Assembly: GCF_000004195.4 (NCBI RefSeq)
Contig: NC_030678.2
Span: 132,213,104 to 132,277,103 of the forward strand
Direction of reading: 5' to 3'
Length of the DNA: 64,000 nucleotides
Source: Xenopus tropicalis
Taxonomy: Eukaryota; Chordata; Amphibia; Anura; Pipidae
Below the pieces are notes generated by a model. It made no database searches, was not told where the DNA came from, and saw nothing but the letters and a program-made list of their open reading frames with translations. Each line of letters opens with the position of its first letter. Position 1 is the first letter of the stretch. Positions 22,412 through 49,778 of this stretch are shown here, in pieces. The position numbers and the translations under genes are program-made.

Positions 22412-25201
22412 TATGTGTACTGAATATATACAGGTATGGGATCTCTTAACTGAAAACCCATTATCCAGAATGCTTCAAATTATGAGAAGCCAATCTCCCA
22501 TAGAGTCAATTTTAAGCAAATTATTCACAGTTGTCACATGAGCTTCTCACCTTGGATTCAATTAGAACTGTCTGGGGCAGTGGACACACTCAGTGAGCTC
22601 TATGCAGCTGTTGAGAAGCTAAGTTTAAGGGTTGTTGGAGAAAATGAGGATTATCTGTCATATAAGATGATGCTACAGGGCTAACTATTTAATTCTGATG
22701 CAAATTCTCTAGTTTCCGATCTGTCATGTAATGTGAATCTGAATGAATTACTATTACATTTATATTCTATTTATGCAGTATATTGTGAGTCGGTCCCTAA
22801 GCTCAGTAACTGACAGCAGCACAGAGCATGTGCAGGGAATCAGCAGAAAAGAAGTTGGGGGGCTACTGGGGCATCTTTGAAGGCACAGATCTTCCCTGCT
22901 AAAGGGCTGTGGTCACCTTGAGCTGGTACAAAAGCCCAAATCATAATGTACAACGTTTCTGCCCTTCTTCTTTAGTTAGGCTTTAGTTCTCCTTTAATGT
23001 TTAAATTATTTTTAGCAGACTTAATACATGGTGATCCAAATTATAGAAAGATCTCATATTAAAAAAAAACATTTTTCAAGCATTCAGTATAATATATCCC
23101 ATAACTTTCTACTGTGTAATTATTTGTACAGCGATAGCATATTCCACAGCGCTTAACAGAGATTATACAACATTTACATCATTACCTGTCCCAGTGGAGT
23201 TTACAGTCTAAATATTTTTTTCCATGCAACATACCCAATTTCACAGATTGAAAGGAAACCTTGATACTGTTACAAGCCATTTCCAGCCCTGTCCCCCTTA
23301 GGCTCACAGTATCATGCAACCCCTTCCTCACCATATTCTATTGTAAAGTGATGGATTCTGGGACCTCTGCTTTTCATACTGGGTGGTGCTCAGAAAAGCA
23401 GAGAGATTTCAAGTCCCAGAATGCATCCCTTTACAATGGAACAAGGTGCGGAAGGGGGTTGCATTACACTGTGAAATTGGGGAAACTGGCCGTGTAAGCA
23501 GAGACCAGAGATGGATCACTTTCAGTCTATGGAAGCATGTTTGTGTAAAAAATACATTTATATGTATTTCTTTAAGTTCAGATAGTGTTTATGCACAATT
23601 TTACATAAGGCTAACTAAATTAACTGATGTCAAAAACAGTAATACATTCTTTAAGGAAAAAATGCTGTGGACACAACACAGCCCTGTACATAGGCAGGTA
23701 GTGAGCACAGGTTCTCACTGCATCTCATGCCTATTGGTGCTCCCTAGCTTTATGTAACATCCACCAACCAGATCCTGATGCCAAATGAAGGCAGAGCTAT
23801 ATTCATGGGAGAAATGCAGCTCAAGACCTGGGCCTATAGACAATTTATGAGTGGCAATGTGCAAAAATCACTGTGAATTGCACGTTTTTTAAACTTTATT
23901 ACCTTGTCTCGCAAATAAGTATTTTATGTTTGTAATGTGGTTGCCCTAAGCCATATGTGGGTAAAGGGAATCTAAATCCAAAAAATAATTAATATAAACT
24001 TACTCAGGATGCTTCACTTTGGCAATTTACATTTATTTTCTATTTTCAGTGGTTTCTGAGATATGCATTTTTAGACTGCGGATACCAGGATTTTGGCTCA
24101 AATCAGTGCTAGCAACCCAAGGGTTGACTATATACAGGAATTTCACAGAAAAACTATCTAAGAATGTTAAAAACAGAAGTGCTTAAAGGACCAGTCTGGG
24201 GGACAGAGGGTTGTGAATGGTCATGGAATCTGCTGTTTGGTTTTGTCCCATCCCTGGTTTCTTAGTACAAGTGAAGAAGGGATACATTCCATTTTCATTT
24301 TCTGATTCTTGAAACAAGTTGCAAAAATCTGTTGTCCTCCGGGTCTGTAAATTAGATGATTTTTGTTTCATTGTTACATCTGCACAGATAACCGGCAGCC
24401 CATTATGTAGGATGATTTCTGTGCACTGCAAGGATGAAACATGGTGTAGCTTCAATATTCCTATTTAGCTCAAGAAATACCAAAAAAAAAAACATAAGCA
24501 AAGAGCATGTTCAGCACAGTTATTGTATAGTGGTATACTGCCTATTAAACATTGTTCCTGCCAACGTGTTTATACTGCTCTTTTAACTCTTTGCGTGACA
24601 AAGAATGATGTGCTATGTCGTCGACAATCAAAGTGACAGCCCATCAATGACATATGACATGCGTTTTAGTGCAGGTTTAGTAACGGTACATATCTATGTT
24701 ATGGATTTTGTAGACAAGGCACGATCCTTAGTGACTTTTATTTTATTTCTGTTTTACCCAACTATCAACGAGATGTCATTTTGCATAACAAGGCCAGTAC
24801 CTGGATAAAGCAACAGTCTGTATAATTGTATTGTTTGGAAGTGAAACTGACATGTAGCACATCAGTTTCCCTATGTATATTCACTGCGTGATAAATCCTT
24901 GTAGGATTGCCAATCCAATTCGTGTTTCAGCCCCAAGAAGCATAAATGGTGGGAAACATTCCTCAGGTCTGGGTTTTCTGCAAGCCTGGATTTACTATTA
25001 TTATTTCTTTTTATTTAACAAATTAAAATACAAAAACAGCAGGTTGAAAGGTGTTCCAACATTTAATTTTTTTAAATACAAATTCAATATCTATCAATAC
25101 ATATAGCATTTCAAATCTAAACATATAACTGATCTTTTGTGACTATAAAATTTGATTTTTTTTTTTCTTAAACTATTTTAAGAAATAGAAATTAGTTTTA
25201 T

Positions 25202-25680
25202 TAAAGGGGCAGTTCTCTTTCACTAAACTTATTGGTTTTTAAACAAATAATGACTTTTTTTGATTGCTTTCATTTTGTTTTATTTATTTTTTCTAAAATG
25301 ATAAATTCACAAAAAGATTACATTTGTGGTCTCCCTCTCCAGTTTCCCGGTAGCAACTCAGCAAACAAGGCTTATTCTATTGGCTCTCGAAACTGTTATA
25401 ATTGGATACATTTATTGTTACACCGCAGTGCAGCACTTCCTTTTGAGTATACTCCCTGAGCTTTACTAAACTGTCCCAGAGCAACTGTTACAGTCCATAT
25501 ATTTGTTGTCACTATGACTTTTTAACAATTTGGAAGGTAGTAGGAGAATAACAAAACTCATTTTTAAAATCTAGATATGAGAACAATGGCAAAAACTAAA
25601 AAGCCTTGGGGGGAAAAAGTCATAATTTGTTGTATACTACTTGAAAATGATAAGTTATGTGAGGGTGAACTGCCCCTTTA
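25202..25680. mobile_element. 479-bp palindromic MITE just beyond the ELF1 3' end
   Basis: TAAAGGGGCAGTTC at 25202 and GAACTGCCCCTTTA ending at 25680 are exact inverses, with AT-rich inner arms. A relative starts near 33941 (TAAAGGGGCACTTCTCC). Confidence 0.8.
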
Positions 25681-25789
25681 TGTATTTTTTGCAAATTTTC
25701 AGAGTTGCAGATAATATACAATATTTACATGTAATAAAAAAACGTATTCCATCTCTTTAAACTCTGCCTGCAACACCTGTTATGTTTTA

Positions 25790-26425
25790 ATGCATCTTTA
25801 TAGTTTTTATTCAAACTAAGGCACAGTAGTTACTGCTAAGGTAAAGTCAACTGAATTTCAGTTGCTGAACTGTCACAAATCTGACAGAAAAGGAAATCCA
25901 ATGCCTTTTTAAACAGTGCATTACAACAGCAAGGTTGTATTTCATTTCTGCATAGAATATTTCATTTCCTTTTCTCTGATTATTCTGGACAATTGGTTTA
26001 TACAAAGAAAATATATGTGTACTCCAAGATGGCCTATAGTCATCTATAATGGAGTATGAAGCAAAAAGCTCAACCCCCATAAAGCACGGATATGCCAAAG
26101 TAACTTATTTACAGGCTGACAACATAGAATGTACAGAATACACAGCTTATACAAACACATTAAAAGATTGACAAAAATAGATTCCTTCACGGTTTGTCTC
26201 TGAAACATCTGGTATAGAAAACGATATTTAAATGAATGTTCCTGATTTCTGTTCCAGATAAACCTACAGAGTTCATGTGGAAATCAAAATCTGCTGAACT
26301 GAAATTGAACATTACTGGAAAAAAAACAAGAAGAGGCTACAAATAGAGGCTTTGAATTAAAAAAATAGATGAGGAAGAACCTATCACATTTGGAGCAAAA
26401 TATTAAATATAAAAGGTTTGGTTTG
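25790..26425 (-). other. ELF1 3' UTR with candidate poly(A) signal
   Basis: AT-rich sequence after the stop. The first AATAAA on the minus strand is at 25811-25806, with an ATTAAA about 20 bases further. Cleavage near 25.78-25.80 kb would give a UTR of about 630 nt, ending just before the palindromic MITE at 25202-25680. Longer UTRs using later signals cannot be excluded. Confidence 0.5.
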
Positions 26426-41627
<15,202 letters not shown>

Positions 41628-41644
41628 TTTAAAGGCTTCCTTCT

Positions 41645-41656
41645 TCAGTGCCTCAT
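41645..41656 (-). promoter_or_regulatory. ELF1 leader upstream ORF 2 (MRH)
   Basis: ATG AGG CAC TGA, ending 17 nt before the main ELF1 start. A minimal three-codon ORF this close to the start would leave little distance for reinitiation. Confidence 0.5.
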
Positions 41657-41740
41657 GAGAAGAGGGGGTGCAGAGATTGGGATCTTGTAAACAATTTTGC
41701 TTAATGTTTTCTTCTTGGCACAGTCCAAAAATCTATTCCC

Positions 41741-41758
41741 TTAAAATATGCTTTTCAT
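41741..41758 (-). promoter_or_regulatory. ELF1 leader upstream ORF 1 (MKSIF)
   Basis: ATG AAA AGC ATA TTT TAA in the 5' UTR part of the first coding exon, 113 nt before the main start. The stop precedes the main ATG, so it could reduce initiation or allow reinitiation. Translation is inferred, not shown. Confidence 0.5.
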
Positions 41759-43629
41759 GGGTTTCTCAGGATCTGTAATATATAAAAGGTTGAAGTATTA
41801 TGAAGCATGTTACAGTCCCGGCAAGAATACATGGTTGCATGGCAATATTACAGTTGCGACATGCAGTAAGCTGAGAATGCATATATCTTTTCATCCAATA
41901 GCCAGCCTTGAAAGTGCCATCTCAGCAGTAAAATTCAGATGCATGCATCTACGCATGTAGAATATTTGTAGGTTTTAGCATGATAAAAATAAATAACAAA
42001 AAGATTCTGCCCACATACATATGAAGCATGAAGATCAAACACCGAAAAAAGTAAACTTCGTATTTTTACCCTGACAAGTTTTATTATTATTCTTTTTTTT
42101 TCTTCTCCTGCGTGGACGGTAAATGTATTCTTATCACAAGAACAAGCTTGTGAGCTCAGGAAGGAAACAGCAATGACCGCGTCATGGCAAATGAGAACAT
42201 GCAAAGATCTGCACACCACAGCCTCTCCACCCCAGACACAGAATGAAACTAAACAATGTAAGAAACTGCCTTATTGTGGGTCATCAGTAATGTCAGATAG
42301 GCAGCAGTCAGATACAAGAGACAAGTAAGGGATTGAGGGTATACTATCCTAATTTCAAAAGTAAAATATATGCCATTTCCTAATTAGGAAAAAAACATAA
42401 AAGCACCACTGGTTTGTTAGTCGGGTTAGTAAATCTCTGTGACATTCCGATTATTCAATTATGAAGAAACACTTGTTTAGAGTGGTAATGTAAAAATGTA
42501 TATCTATACCAAACTTCCTTTAAAAAACAGAAAAGCAAAAGCCAACTATATGTGATTCCAGAGGTTTATCAAAATGAAGGGATGCTGCTTTTTTACAGTT
42601 TTCAGTATCCAATGGCAGATAATTTTACAGGATATGATAGTAATTCTAAATCTGTATCTATGCAGTTTTCTGGTCCTTGCCCGAATACATCCTTATTGCT
42701 GTAGGCTGTTTCCAACTCGCCCACCTGACCTCACAGAGCAATGTAAAAACTACTTCTGGTACTTAAGTTCCAAGTGGATGGAGGGACAACCAGGGCTGGA
42801 GAATAGTCAGGCAAGAAGGTTTGGGGAACACTCATTTTGCAACTCTGGGAAGAGATCCATCAACCTCCCTTAAAATGTACATATATTAAAAAGCTTCTGT
42901 AGTTTGGCCTCTTCCAACCTACTGCCTGGCCATGTTTGCCAGTAATGAAGACCAAGTTGCTAGAACCAGGACAATCTATACCATACAAACACTTAACATA
43001 AAGGTGAACCACCCCTTAAAGAAACTTGAAGTATCTGAGCACTTCCCAAGGATGAAGAAATGTGCTAGTAAGGGGCCACTGCCAATGCAAGTCTGAGCAA
43101 AACCATGGCTTCCGCCTTGACTTCTTTGCATAGAGAGCATGTTTGTCTTTTCCAAACAGATTACTGACATGACAGCCAGTGAAACACTGAAATACCTTTA
43201 AGGATTCCTGCCCTTGAGCACCATACTATGAAACACAAAGGTTTAAGGATAATAACACATAAATATGATTATTGCATTTCAAGCAGTCATCTTTGCAGTA
43301 AAGAGAAGTCTGCCCTTAGCCAACATAAGATAAGCATACAATCTAAAAGAGACACATTCCTACAGCACCATTAAATTACCCATTAACATGATACAAAAGA
43401 ATGGTAAATATTTACCCCACCTTGAAATGTTCAGATGTCTTTACCCCTTCAATGCCACAGAGGCCAATGGCCCTAATCAAGAAACCAATCCATTATACTG
43501 GCCTCCAGGTTTCATTAAGGCAATGCTTCTATTAAATGACTCAACGTTTGACATATTCACTGCTGAAGACTGACAGGGCATTTTAGAAGATAAATAACAC
43601 TTTCAGTATCAGCTTCCTAACACTTAATG

Positions 43630-43810
43630 CAGTGGTTCTCAACCTTCCTAATGCCACGACCCTTTAATACAGTTCCTCATGTTGTGGAGACCCCCCCAAC
43701 CATTGAGGAACGGTGTCTCGGTTCCTAAGACTATCGTAAATATGTGTTTTCCAATGGTCTTAGGCGACCCCTGAGAAAGGGTCGTTCGACCCCCAGGTTG
43801 AGAACCGCTG
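43630..43810 (-). mobile_element. SPIN-family hAT element, nonautonomous, exact 8-bp duplication
   Basis: 181 bp; the minus strand begins CAGCGGTTCTCAACCTGG and contains GGGTCGAACGACCCTTT, GGGTCGCCTAAGACCAT, AACCGAGACACCG and ACATGAGGAACTGTATTAAA. It ends with the inverse terminus. Flanked by ACTTAATG at 43622-43629 and 43811-43818. The order of these motifs is that of SPIN (Space Invaders) elements, known for horizontal transfer among tetrapods including Xenopus. Confidence 0.93.
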
Positions 43811-43998
43811 ACTTAATGGGACAAATAATTCTTTATGTGGTATCATAAGAGGGATTAAGTTTACTCTATACCAATCCTCAAATACAAAGTCAACTAACAA
43901 AAGGAAATGTTGATGCAGAGCAGCGTTTGTACCCAGCCAGCATAAAGATATTTGGTATGGTCAAATATATTTCTGTATTGCTGCTACTGTATGCCTAC

Positions 43999-44004
<6 letters not shown>

Positions 44005-44049
<45 letters not shown>
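44005..44049. repeat. (TA)n microsatellite
   Basis: About 22 TA units, adjacent to the retroelement fragment at 44050. Confidence 0.93.
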
Positions 44050-44051
<2 letters not shown>

Positions 44052-44262
44052 TCCACAAAATTTTCAGCACACCAAACCCATAATATAAATTACCTGGGTG
44101 CTACCTCCATGTGTCTAATTATCCAGAAGTCCAAAAATTGGGTGCACACCAGGATATTTTTTAAAAGATTAAAACGTTACTTTTATTTAAACATGCTGTT
44201 AAAACAGGCCAACGTTTCGGTCTCCTCCTAAGACCATTATATATAAATGTCAAGGATGTTAG
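44050..44262 (-). mobile_element. Retroelement fragment with an eroded hammerhead-like motif
   Basis: The minus strand has GGTC (44235-44232), a loop, GACC (44222-44219) then GAAAC, as in a hammerhead stem II and conserved box. The CTGATGA core has decayed to something like TATAATG. Probably a dead relative of the Penelope-type family. Confidence 0.4.
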
Positions 44263-44308
44263 TGCAACATCAATGTATCTGTCATCACAGACTGACAACA
44301 TTGAATAA

Positions 44309-44797
44309 AGGTGGCCATACACGGACCAATAATGGCCTGATGGCCTGAGTCAACAGCTTATTGGCCTAAGTATGGGGCCCTTAGGGGGGCCTGCCAGATT
44401 GATATCGGATGATATCGGGCCAAATGATTGGATTAGTCTTATATTGCCAGGGCCAATTGTCACCCTAGAGCACCCTGAGGTGGCTCCTGTGATGCTGCTC
44501 CCCCCCCCCAGTGCCTACTTTTCCTGTGCTGGAGGGCTTCCAGGGGCCACATCGCTAGTGCAATTATGCTCTCTGCACTAGCAAAGCCAAATGTCCAATT
44601 TATAAGATGAGAATGTCGTTCTTAAAGTTAGCAGGAGTGGTTTTTTGCTGCCCCATGTAACTCTGGGGCCGCTGCTACCTAAGGAGAGTTTCTCACCTCC
44701 CCTAGATATTGGCCACCTAAAGATGGGCATATCAGGGAAAGATTTATTTGTTTGGGGACCTCGCCAAAGGAGTGGATCTTTCCATGTATGGCCAGCT
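44309..44797. mobile_element. TAA-flanked Harbinger-type MITE
   Basis: Starts AGGTGGCCATACACGG and ends CCATGTATGGCCAGCT. TAA at 44306-44308 and 44798-44800. The middle holds unrelated sequence with a C-run, possibly another insertion. Confidence 0.8.
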
Positions 44798-46010
44798 TAA
44801 GGTGCATATTAATAAAGAGAACTGACTGAGTTGTAAATGTCTGGTATAACGTGATATTATTACCCCTGAACATTTTTCTTTTCCGGGGAAAATTAGACAC
44901 AAGAAAAATATATATAGTGAGTCAAACAGAAATACATATTTGTGCTCATTTACTATTGTCAGGTGCTGTTAAAAGCACCAAATTATGCAGTGAATAAAAT
45001 ACCATTTACAAAGGTACCTACCTATATACAAACTACTCTATTGTTGTGTCTTGAAGTAAAATGTATGCACTGACGAAAGGAAACCCTGAAATTGACACCT
45101 GCCTTGTACCTACAACTACATTGCACACAATAAACTGCACACTTTCCTGTGCTGCAATAAGGAAATTATGCAATTTGCACCCATGTGGAATGCAGCAACA
45201 TGTAACTGGTGCTAATTTACCAATGCAGATGCTAATTTCTATCCACACTGGTAAAAAGCAAGTTGCTACATACATTATTTTTTGGGCAATTTTAGAATGT
45301 AATTCACAATTTTGTATTGCTATTTTCCATTATTTATCTTTCCATTTATCCCCTCCTCATATTCTTATGTCTGTTTCAAATTCCTTTATGGTTGCAAGGT
45401 TTAATTGGGCCATAGCAACTAAGTACCTGCTGAAATTCCAAACTGGAAAAAGCTGCTGAACAATAAGTTAAATAATTAAAAAACTGCAATCCAACTGCAA
45501 ATTCTCTCAGAATAACACTCACTACATCATGCTAAAAGATGATTTATTGAACAACCCCTTTAAAAAATAAACAACCTGCAGATGTACCCTGCTGAAGTGT
45601 TCTGCCATTTTTCTAACCTTTACTTGATCCATATTCACTCATGACATTACAAAGTGCTAAATCTAAAGGGGGTCTATTACTTTCCTGGAGTCTGGAGAAC
45701 AAATATTATAGAAAGATTTAGGTGATAAATTGCACAAGTACAGTTGTGAATAGCAACTAAATAGCACTTAGTCTACTAAAAGCTGGAAACTGAAAGCAAA
45801 GACCTAATAAGTTGCTAATAGCAACTGCACTTATGCAATTTAGAAGCTAGTTTGGAAATCAGTTTTTGGATGCACCACCTACTCTAACCTACACATGTAT
45901 TTTTAGACAAGCCAGCCCAACTCCTGAGTAAACCAACAAGTTCTGCAAGTTTTGGGCCAAGTCATTATCACTACTCTCTGCCATACAACATTTATTTTTC
46001 AGACAGGTAA

Positions 46011-46034
46011 CCCCCCCCCCCCCCCCCCCCCCCC
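46011..46034 (+). repeat. Poly(C) run of 24
   Basis: 24 consecutive C; G-run on the minus strand, which is the sense strand of the ELF1 pre-mRNA. Length may be affected by sequencing. Confidence 0.9.
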
Positions 46035-46516
46035 AAATTTCTCCAGATTGAGTAACCTGCAGTTTATAGCTTAAAGGCCCAATATATTCATGGTATAGTG
46101 GGGTATCTTAAGCATTTATTCATTTGTAAGTAGGCACTCCCTCCAAGTGGCTGCAGCACCAACCTAGCACCCCAGTTACTGTAACAGTTTCTTTTTGACA
46201 AACATGTAAATGCAGATTTTGGTGAGGGAGCCTGAAGATGAGGGCAATGTGCTCTTCAGTGCCAAGAAAATAATTATAATACCCAACATTATTAGGCTTG
46301 TAATACATTTCTAAAATACCTCTCTAAAACTCTGGCCCCACAGCAATTATCATACAAACTACATCTTATGTATTATAAGGTATTATTTACCCTCTCAAAT
46401 TATAACGAATTTTAGAAGCCATGTCATGCTTCATTACCTAAATAAATTAAATGGTTGTAAAACTCATCAGCAACTTCTAATATCCCTTTAATTCTCAGTA
46501 CCGGTTACATCAATCC

Positions 46517-46528
46517 ACACACACACAC

Positions 46529-46593
<65 letters not shown>
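46517..46593. repeat. Compound microsatellite (CA)n-(TA)n-(GA)n
   Basis: CA units at 46517-46529, TA units to about 46562 and GA units to 46593. Confidence 0.95.
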
Positions 46594-46599
<6 letters not shown>

Positions 46600-47607
46600 A
46601 AATCTAAATGTATATGTGGGGCCATTCTCTACTTTGAAACATTGATGTTCCAATAAAATATCACTTTTTATCATATCAATATGTGACTCTTCTATAAGTT
46701 CTGTGAAACAAGCTATCTTTAGCAGTGTGGATTGCATTCATATGCTACTATGGAATTAGTGTATGTGAGTGTATCTTTACGGTGATGGCAAATGGAGCAC
46801 TTTTTAGATGCCTGGAACACAACCAAAATTATTCCCTGCCAGCTCCAATTAACCGGAATCGGAAACACCTAAAAGAGTAGATAGGGTTGAAAAGGGGAAT
46901 TGTATAAGATTTTGAGCATTTGCATTCTTCTTTGACTCTCACACATCAAAAGCATCATAATTAAGAGTCATGGTTAGAAGGCCAGCAACACACACTTTTT
47001 GTTTCCTTCACCTTATCAAAATACAGCTTAATTAGAACATCATAGGGATCTTCCAGTGTTTAAATTAGGTATACATCAGACACAAGAGACCTTATAAGCC
47101 AATGAAGTCAAAAGATATCATGAAGTTCAGAGCAAAGAGCACGGTTAACAGTCTAGGGTTCTATTCAGTTCCAGAGTGAAAAAACCTGCAGCAAAAAAGA
47201 CTGCAGAAACCAAAAGGAAGAAATATATTCATTAGTTTAGGATTTTTAGGGGTGCAGAGGTTTTCAAACTTCCAAATGCAACATGATTTGTAAATTGTAG
47301 GGTGTGTACACTTTCAGGATTGTTTTCTGATGAAAAAAGAAATACCACATGTATTCTGTCTATATGAATACATTAAACAGGCCAAATTGCTTTAAGAACC
47401 CTTGATGTTTATAGAAATACCTTCCTTTACACATAAGGTGTGAAACACTCTGCTCCCATTTATGCTATAAATATGCATACAGTTTTTGTGGCTCACTGTG
47501 CAGTAATGGAACACCTTCAGGGTTATAGTTGTTAAAAGCAGTTACATGAAGCCATGGTCACCTGAAGCAGAAATTGACCAAAACTGGTTTGTGTGTAAGG
47601 GATACTA

Positions 47608-47924
47608 AGGGGCACATTTACAAAAGCACGAACGCTCCGAGCGTATTTTCGCCGAATTTTTCGGGCATCCGCACTACTTTTTCGTACGCTGCATGACTTT
47701 TTCGTACGCTTGCATGAAAAAATCAATCGGAAAGGTTTTACCGCTGTTTTCAATGGTTGGGTACGAAAATTTTGTAACTTTCGGATCACCAATACGATAT
47801 TATCGTGACTAATACGATTTTTTCGTAAGCATTTTTGGGATATTTGCGATCTTCAGACATTTTCGTTTCCAATCCGAATTTTTCCCATTCGGGATTCGAA
47901 TTCGTGGATTAGTAAATCTGCCCC
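47608..47924. mobile_element. TA-flanked palindromic MITE
   Basis: AGGGGCACATTTACAAAAG and (inverted) GGGGCAGATTTACTAATCC, TA at 47606-47607 and 47925-47926. Interior rich in TTTTTCGTACG. Confidence 0.8.
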
Positions 47925-49212
47925 TAGGTCTTCTTTTTGATATTGACTTCTACTTTTAGATTTTTTTTAAATTAAAATATAAGGAGTTTACATAAAATTC
48001 CTATTCAATAAAGGTATCTGAGACGTGCTCTTTGCACTTTGGTATAGTTGCACTTCATGCTGCTGCTGCTTGCTTCCCATTGTGAACTTGAAGCAGTTGT
48101 GCCTATTGAGGCAGGGGAACCCTGGAGATACCAGGGTATCTTCAGGCTTCCCACAGCGGCCTGTATGAATTGCTACAGTGCCCCTGCCCTGGGAAAGAAT
48201 ATGGTACACTCACGTCAAACACCACAAATTCCACTAATCGCACTTAGAAATTTTTCAGTCCAACTTTTCCAATTGACCCACAGGCCCACTGCGTGACTAC
48301 CATAATAACACTGGAATCATGGGGAAGTGAGTGAAAAGCATGATAACTGCTCTCAAAACAGAACAAAGCTCGCTGCACTTGTGGTCAGAAATAGTCCCTT
48401 TTGCTTTTGGTTATTCTGCATTTATATTAAACACTTTTTTTGCTTTTTTTTATCTCCCTTTTTAATCTGAACTGGAGCATAAAGATTTCAGAGTAACCAC
48501 TCATAACTCAAGAGCAGCTGGAAACTGCAGGACTGTGTATAACAAGAGGATTATCAGCCTGCAGTGTTCCAGCTGTCTTTAAACTACAATTCTCAGTGTC
48601 CCTTGACAACTTTAATTGCTGGGAGGTGCTGAGAGTTTCCGTTTATTCTGTTAGAGGCATATGCATGAAATAATGATATGCACAATGTTCTGACACTCTG
48701 TTTGTTGTATCTCTATAGAACCCAGAACCACCCAAAAAGCATGTGACTGTTCAAGGATACTGTAACATCAGTTTTAAAAAATTGCAAATTGCCAGTCTTT
48801 TACCTAATTATACTAGAAACAACCCAAACCACTTGCACAAACTGCAATTCCTAAACAAACATTATTTAGTAAAACAGCTAAAGAAATGGATCTGAAGTGT
48901 ATTTTCTGCCTCATGTCAACTTATTGTTCCCACACCATGCAGCACAAATCATGTTTTTCAATTGTTTTCTGTTCTTAATTTCCTACTGTTTATCTAAAAT
49001 ATGTAAAAATTTGTTTAATTTTCCTGACCATCACCTAAGCCATCACTCCGACTTACTGTTAAAAACAGATACATTAGTTGATATGTTTACCAAAGTCATG
49101 AAAGAAATACCAGCAACTAATGTATTACATTGTTACAGATGATCTGCTACAGGCTTTTGTAACACTCAGGGAGTATGATCAGTAGGGTTAATATTGATAA
49201 AAATGAGGTCCT

Positions 49213-49362
49213 TCCCAGCATGTCTGGGTTGGAATTGGAAATAGGCCCTGGCATTTCAGAGGCCCAAACAGCCCCCACCAGCCCACTATATAATGACTGT
49301 CTATGGTATCTCACAGCAGCCCCTCTGGCATTTGCCAGAATCCAGATTACCAGGATGTGCCT
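49213..49362 (+). repeat. Dispersed repeat, family with AATAGGCCCTGGCATTTC
   Basis: Second copy of the repeat at 3205-3372, in the same orientation. Confidence 0.6.
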
Positions 49363-49428
49363 GTTTACTAGATTAAAGTTGATATAATTGTGTATTTTTT
49401 TCAGATTGCACAGGGAGGGGCACATTAA

Positions 49429-49590
49429 GGGCTTTGGACACGGGGAGATTAGTCGCCCGCGACAAATCTCCCTGTTCGCAGGCGACTAATCTCCCCGAAA
49501 TGCCATCCCACAGGCGAAAATGTAAATCGCTGGTGGGATAGCATACGCAGCGCATTCGCAGGTGACTAATCTCCCTGTGTGCCAGAGTCC
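49429..49590. mobile_element. TAA-flanked Harbinger-type MITE (GATTAGTCGCCCGCGAC family)
   Basis: Starts GGGCTTTGGACACGGGGAG and ends CTCCCTGTGTGCCAGAGTCC. TAA at 49426-49428 and 49591-49593. Confidence 0.85.
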
Positions 49591-49693
49591 TAAAAAGCCT
49601 TGGAGGGCTTCATCCAGCTGGCAGGCCTCCATCAGGTATGTTTATAGCCATAGGAAATAATAACACCAAACAAGGTAACCTGTAGACTTAAGG

Positions 49694-49778
49694 TATGGAG
49701 TTCCAAATTACATAAAGACTCCTTATCCAGAATACCCTTGGTCCCGAGCATTCTGGATAACGGGTCCCATACCTGTAC
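49694..49778. repeat. Short member of the GGTATGGGATC repeat family
   Basis: AGGTATGGAGTTCCAAATTA start and GGATAACGGGTCCCATACCT end; only about 85 bp, so most of the interior is gone. Confidence 0.6.

Larger units (their letters stand above)
20006..25789. other. SUGT1-ELF1 intergenic region
   Basis: Between the candidate SUGT1 promoter and the ELF1 3' end. Holds retroposon tails, a nested hairpin (21285-21790), a TA-flanked MITE (21930-22411) and a palindromic MITE (25202-25680). ORFs at 23261-23757 and 24183-24455 were examined and show no known domain. Confidence 0.6.
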
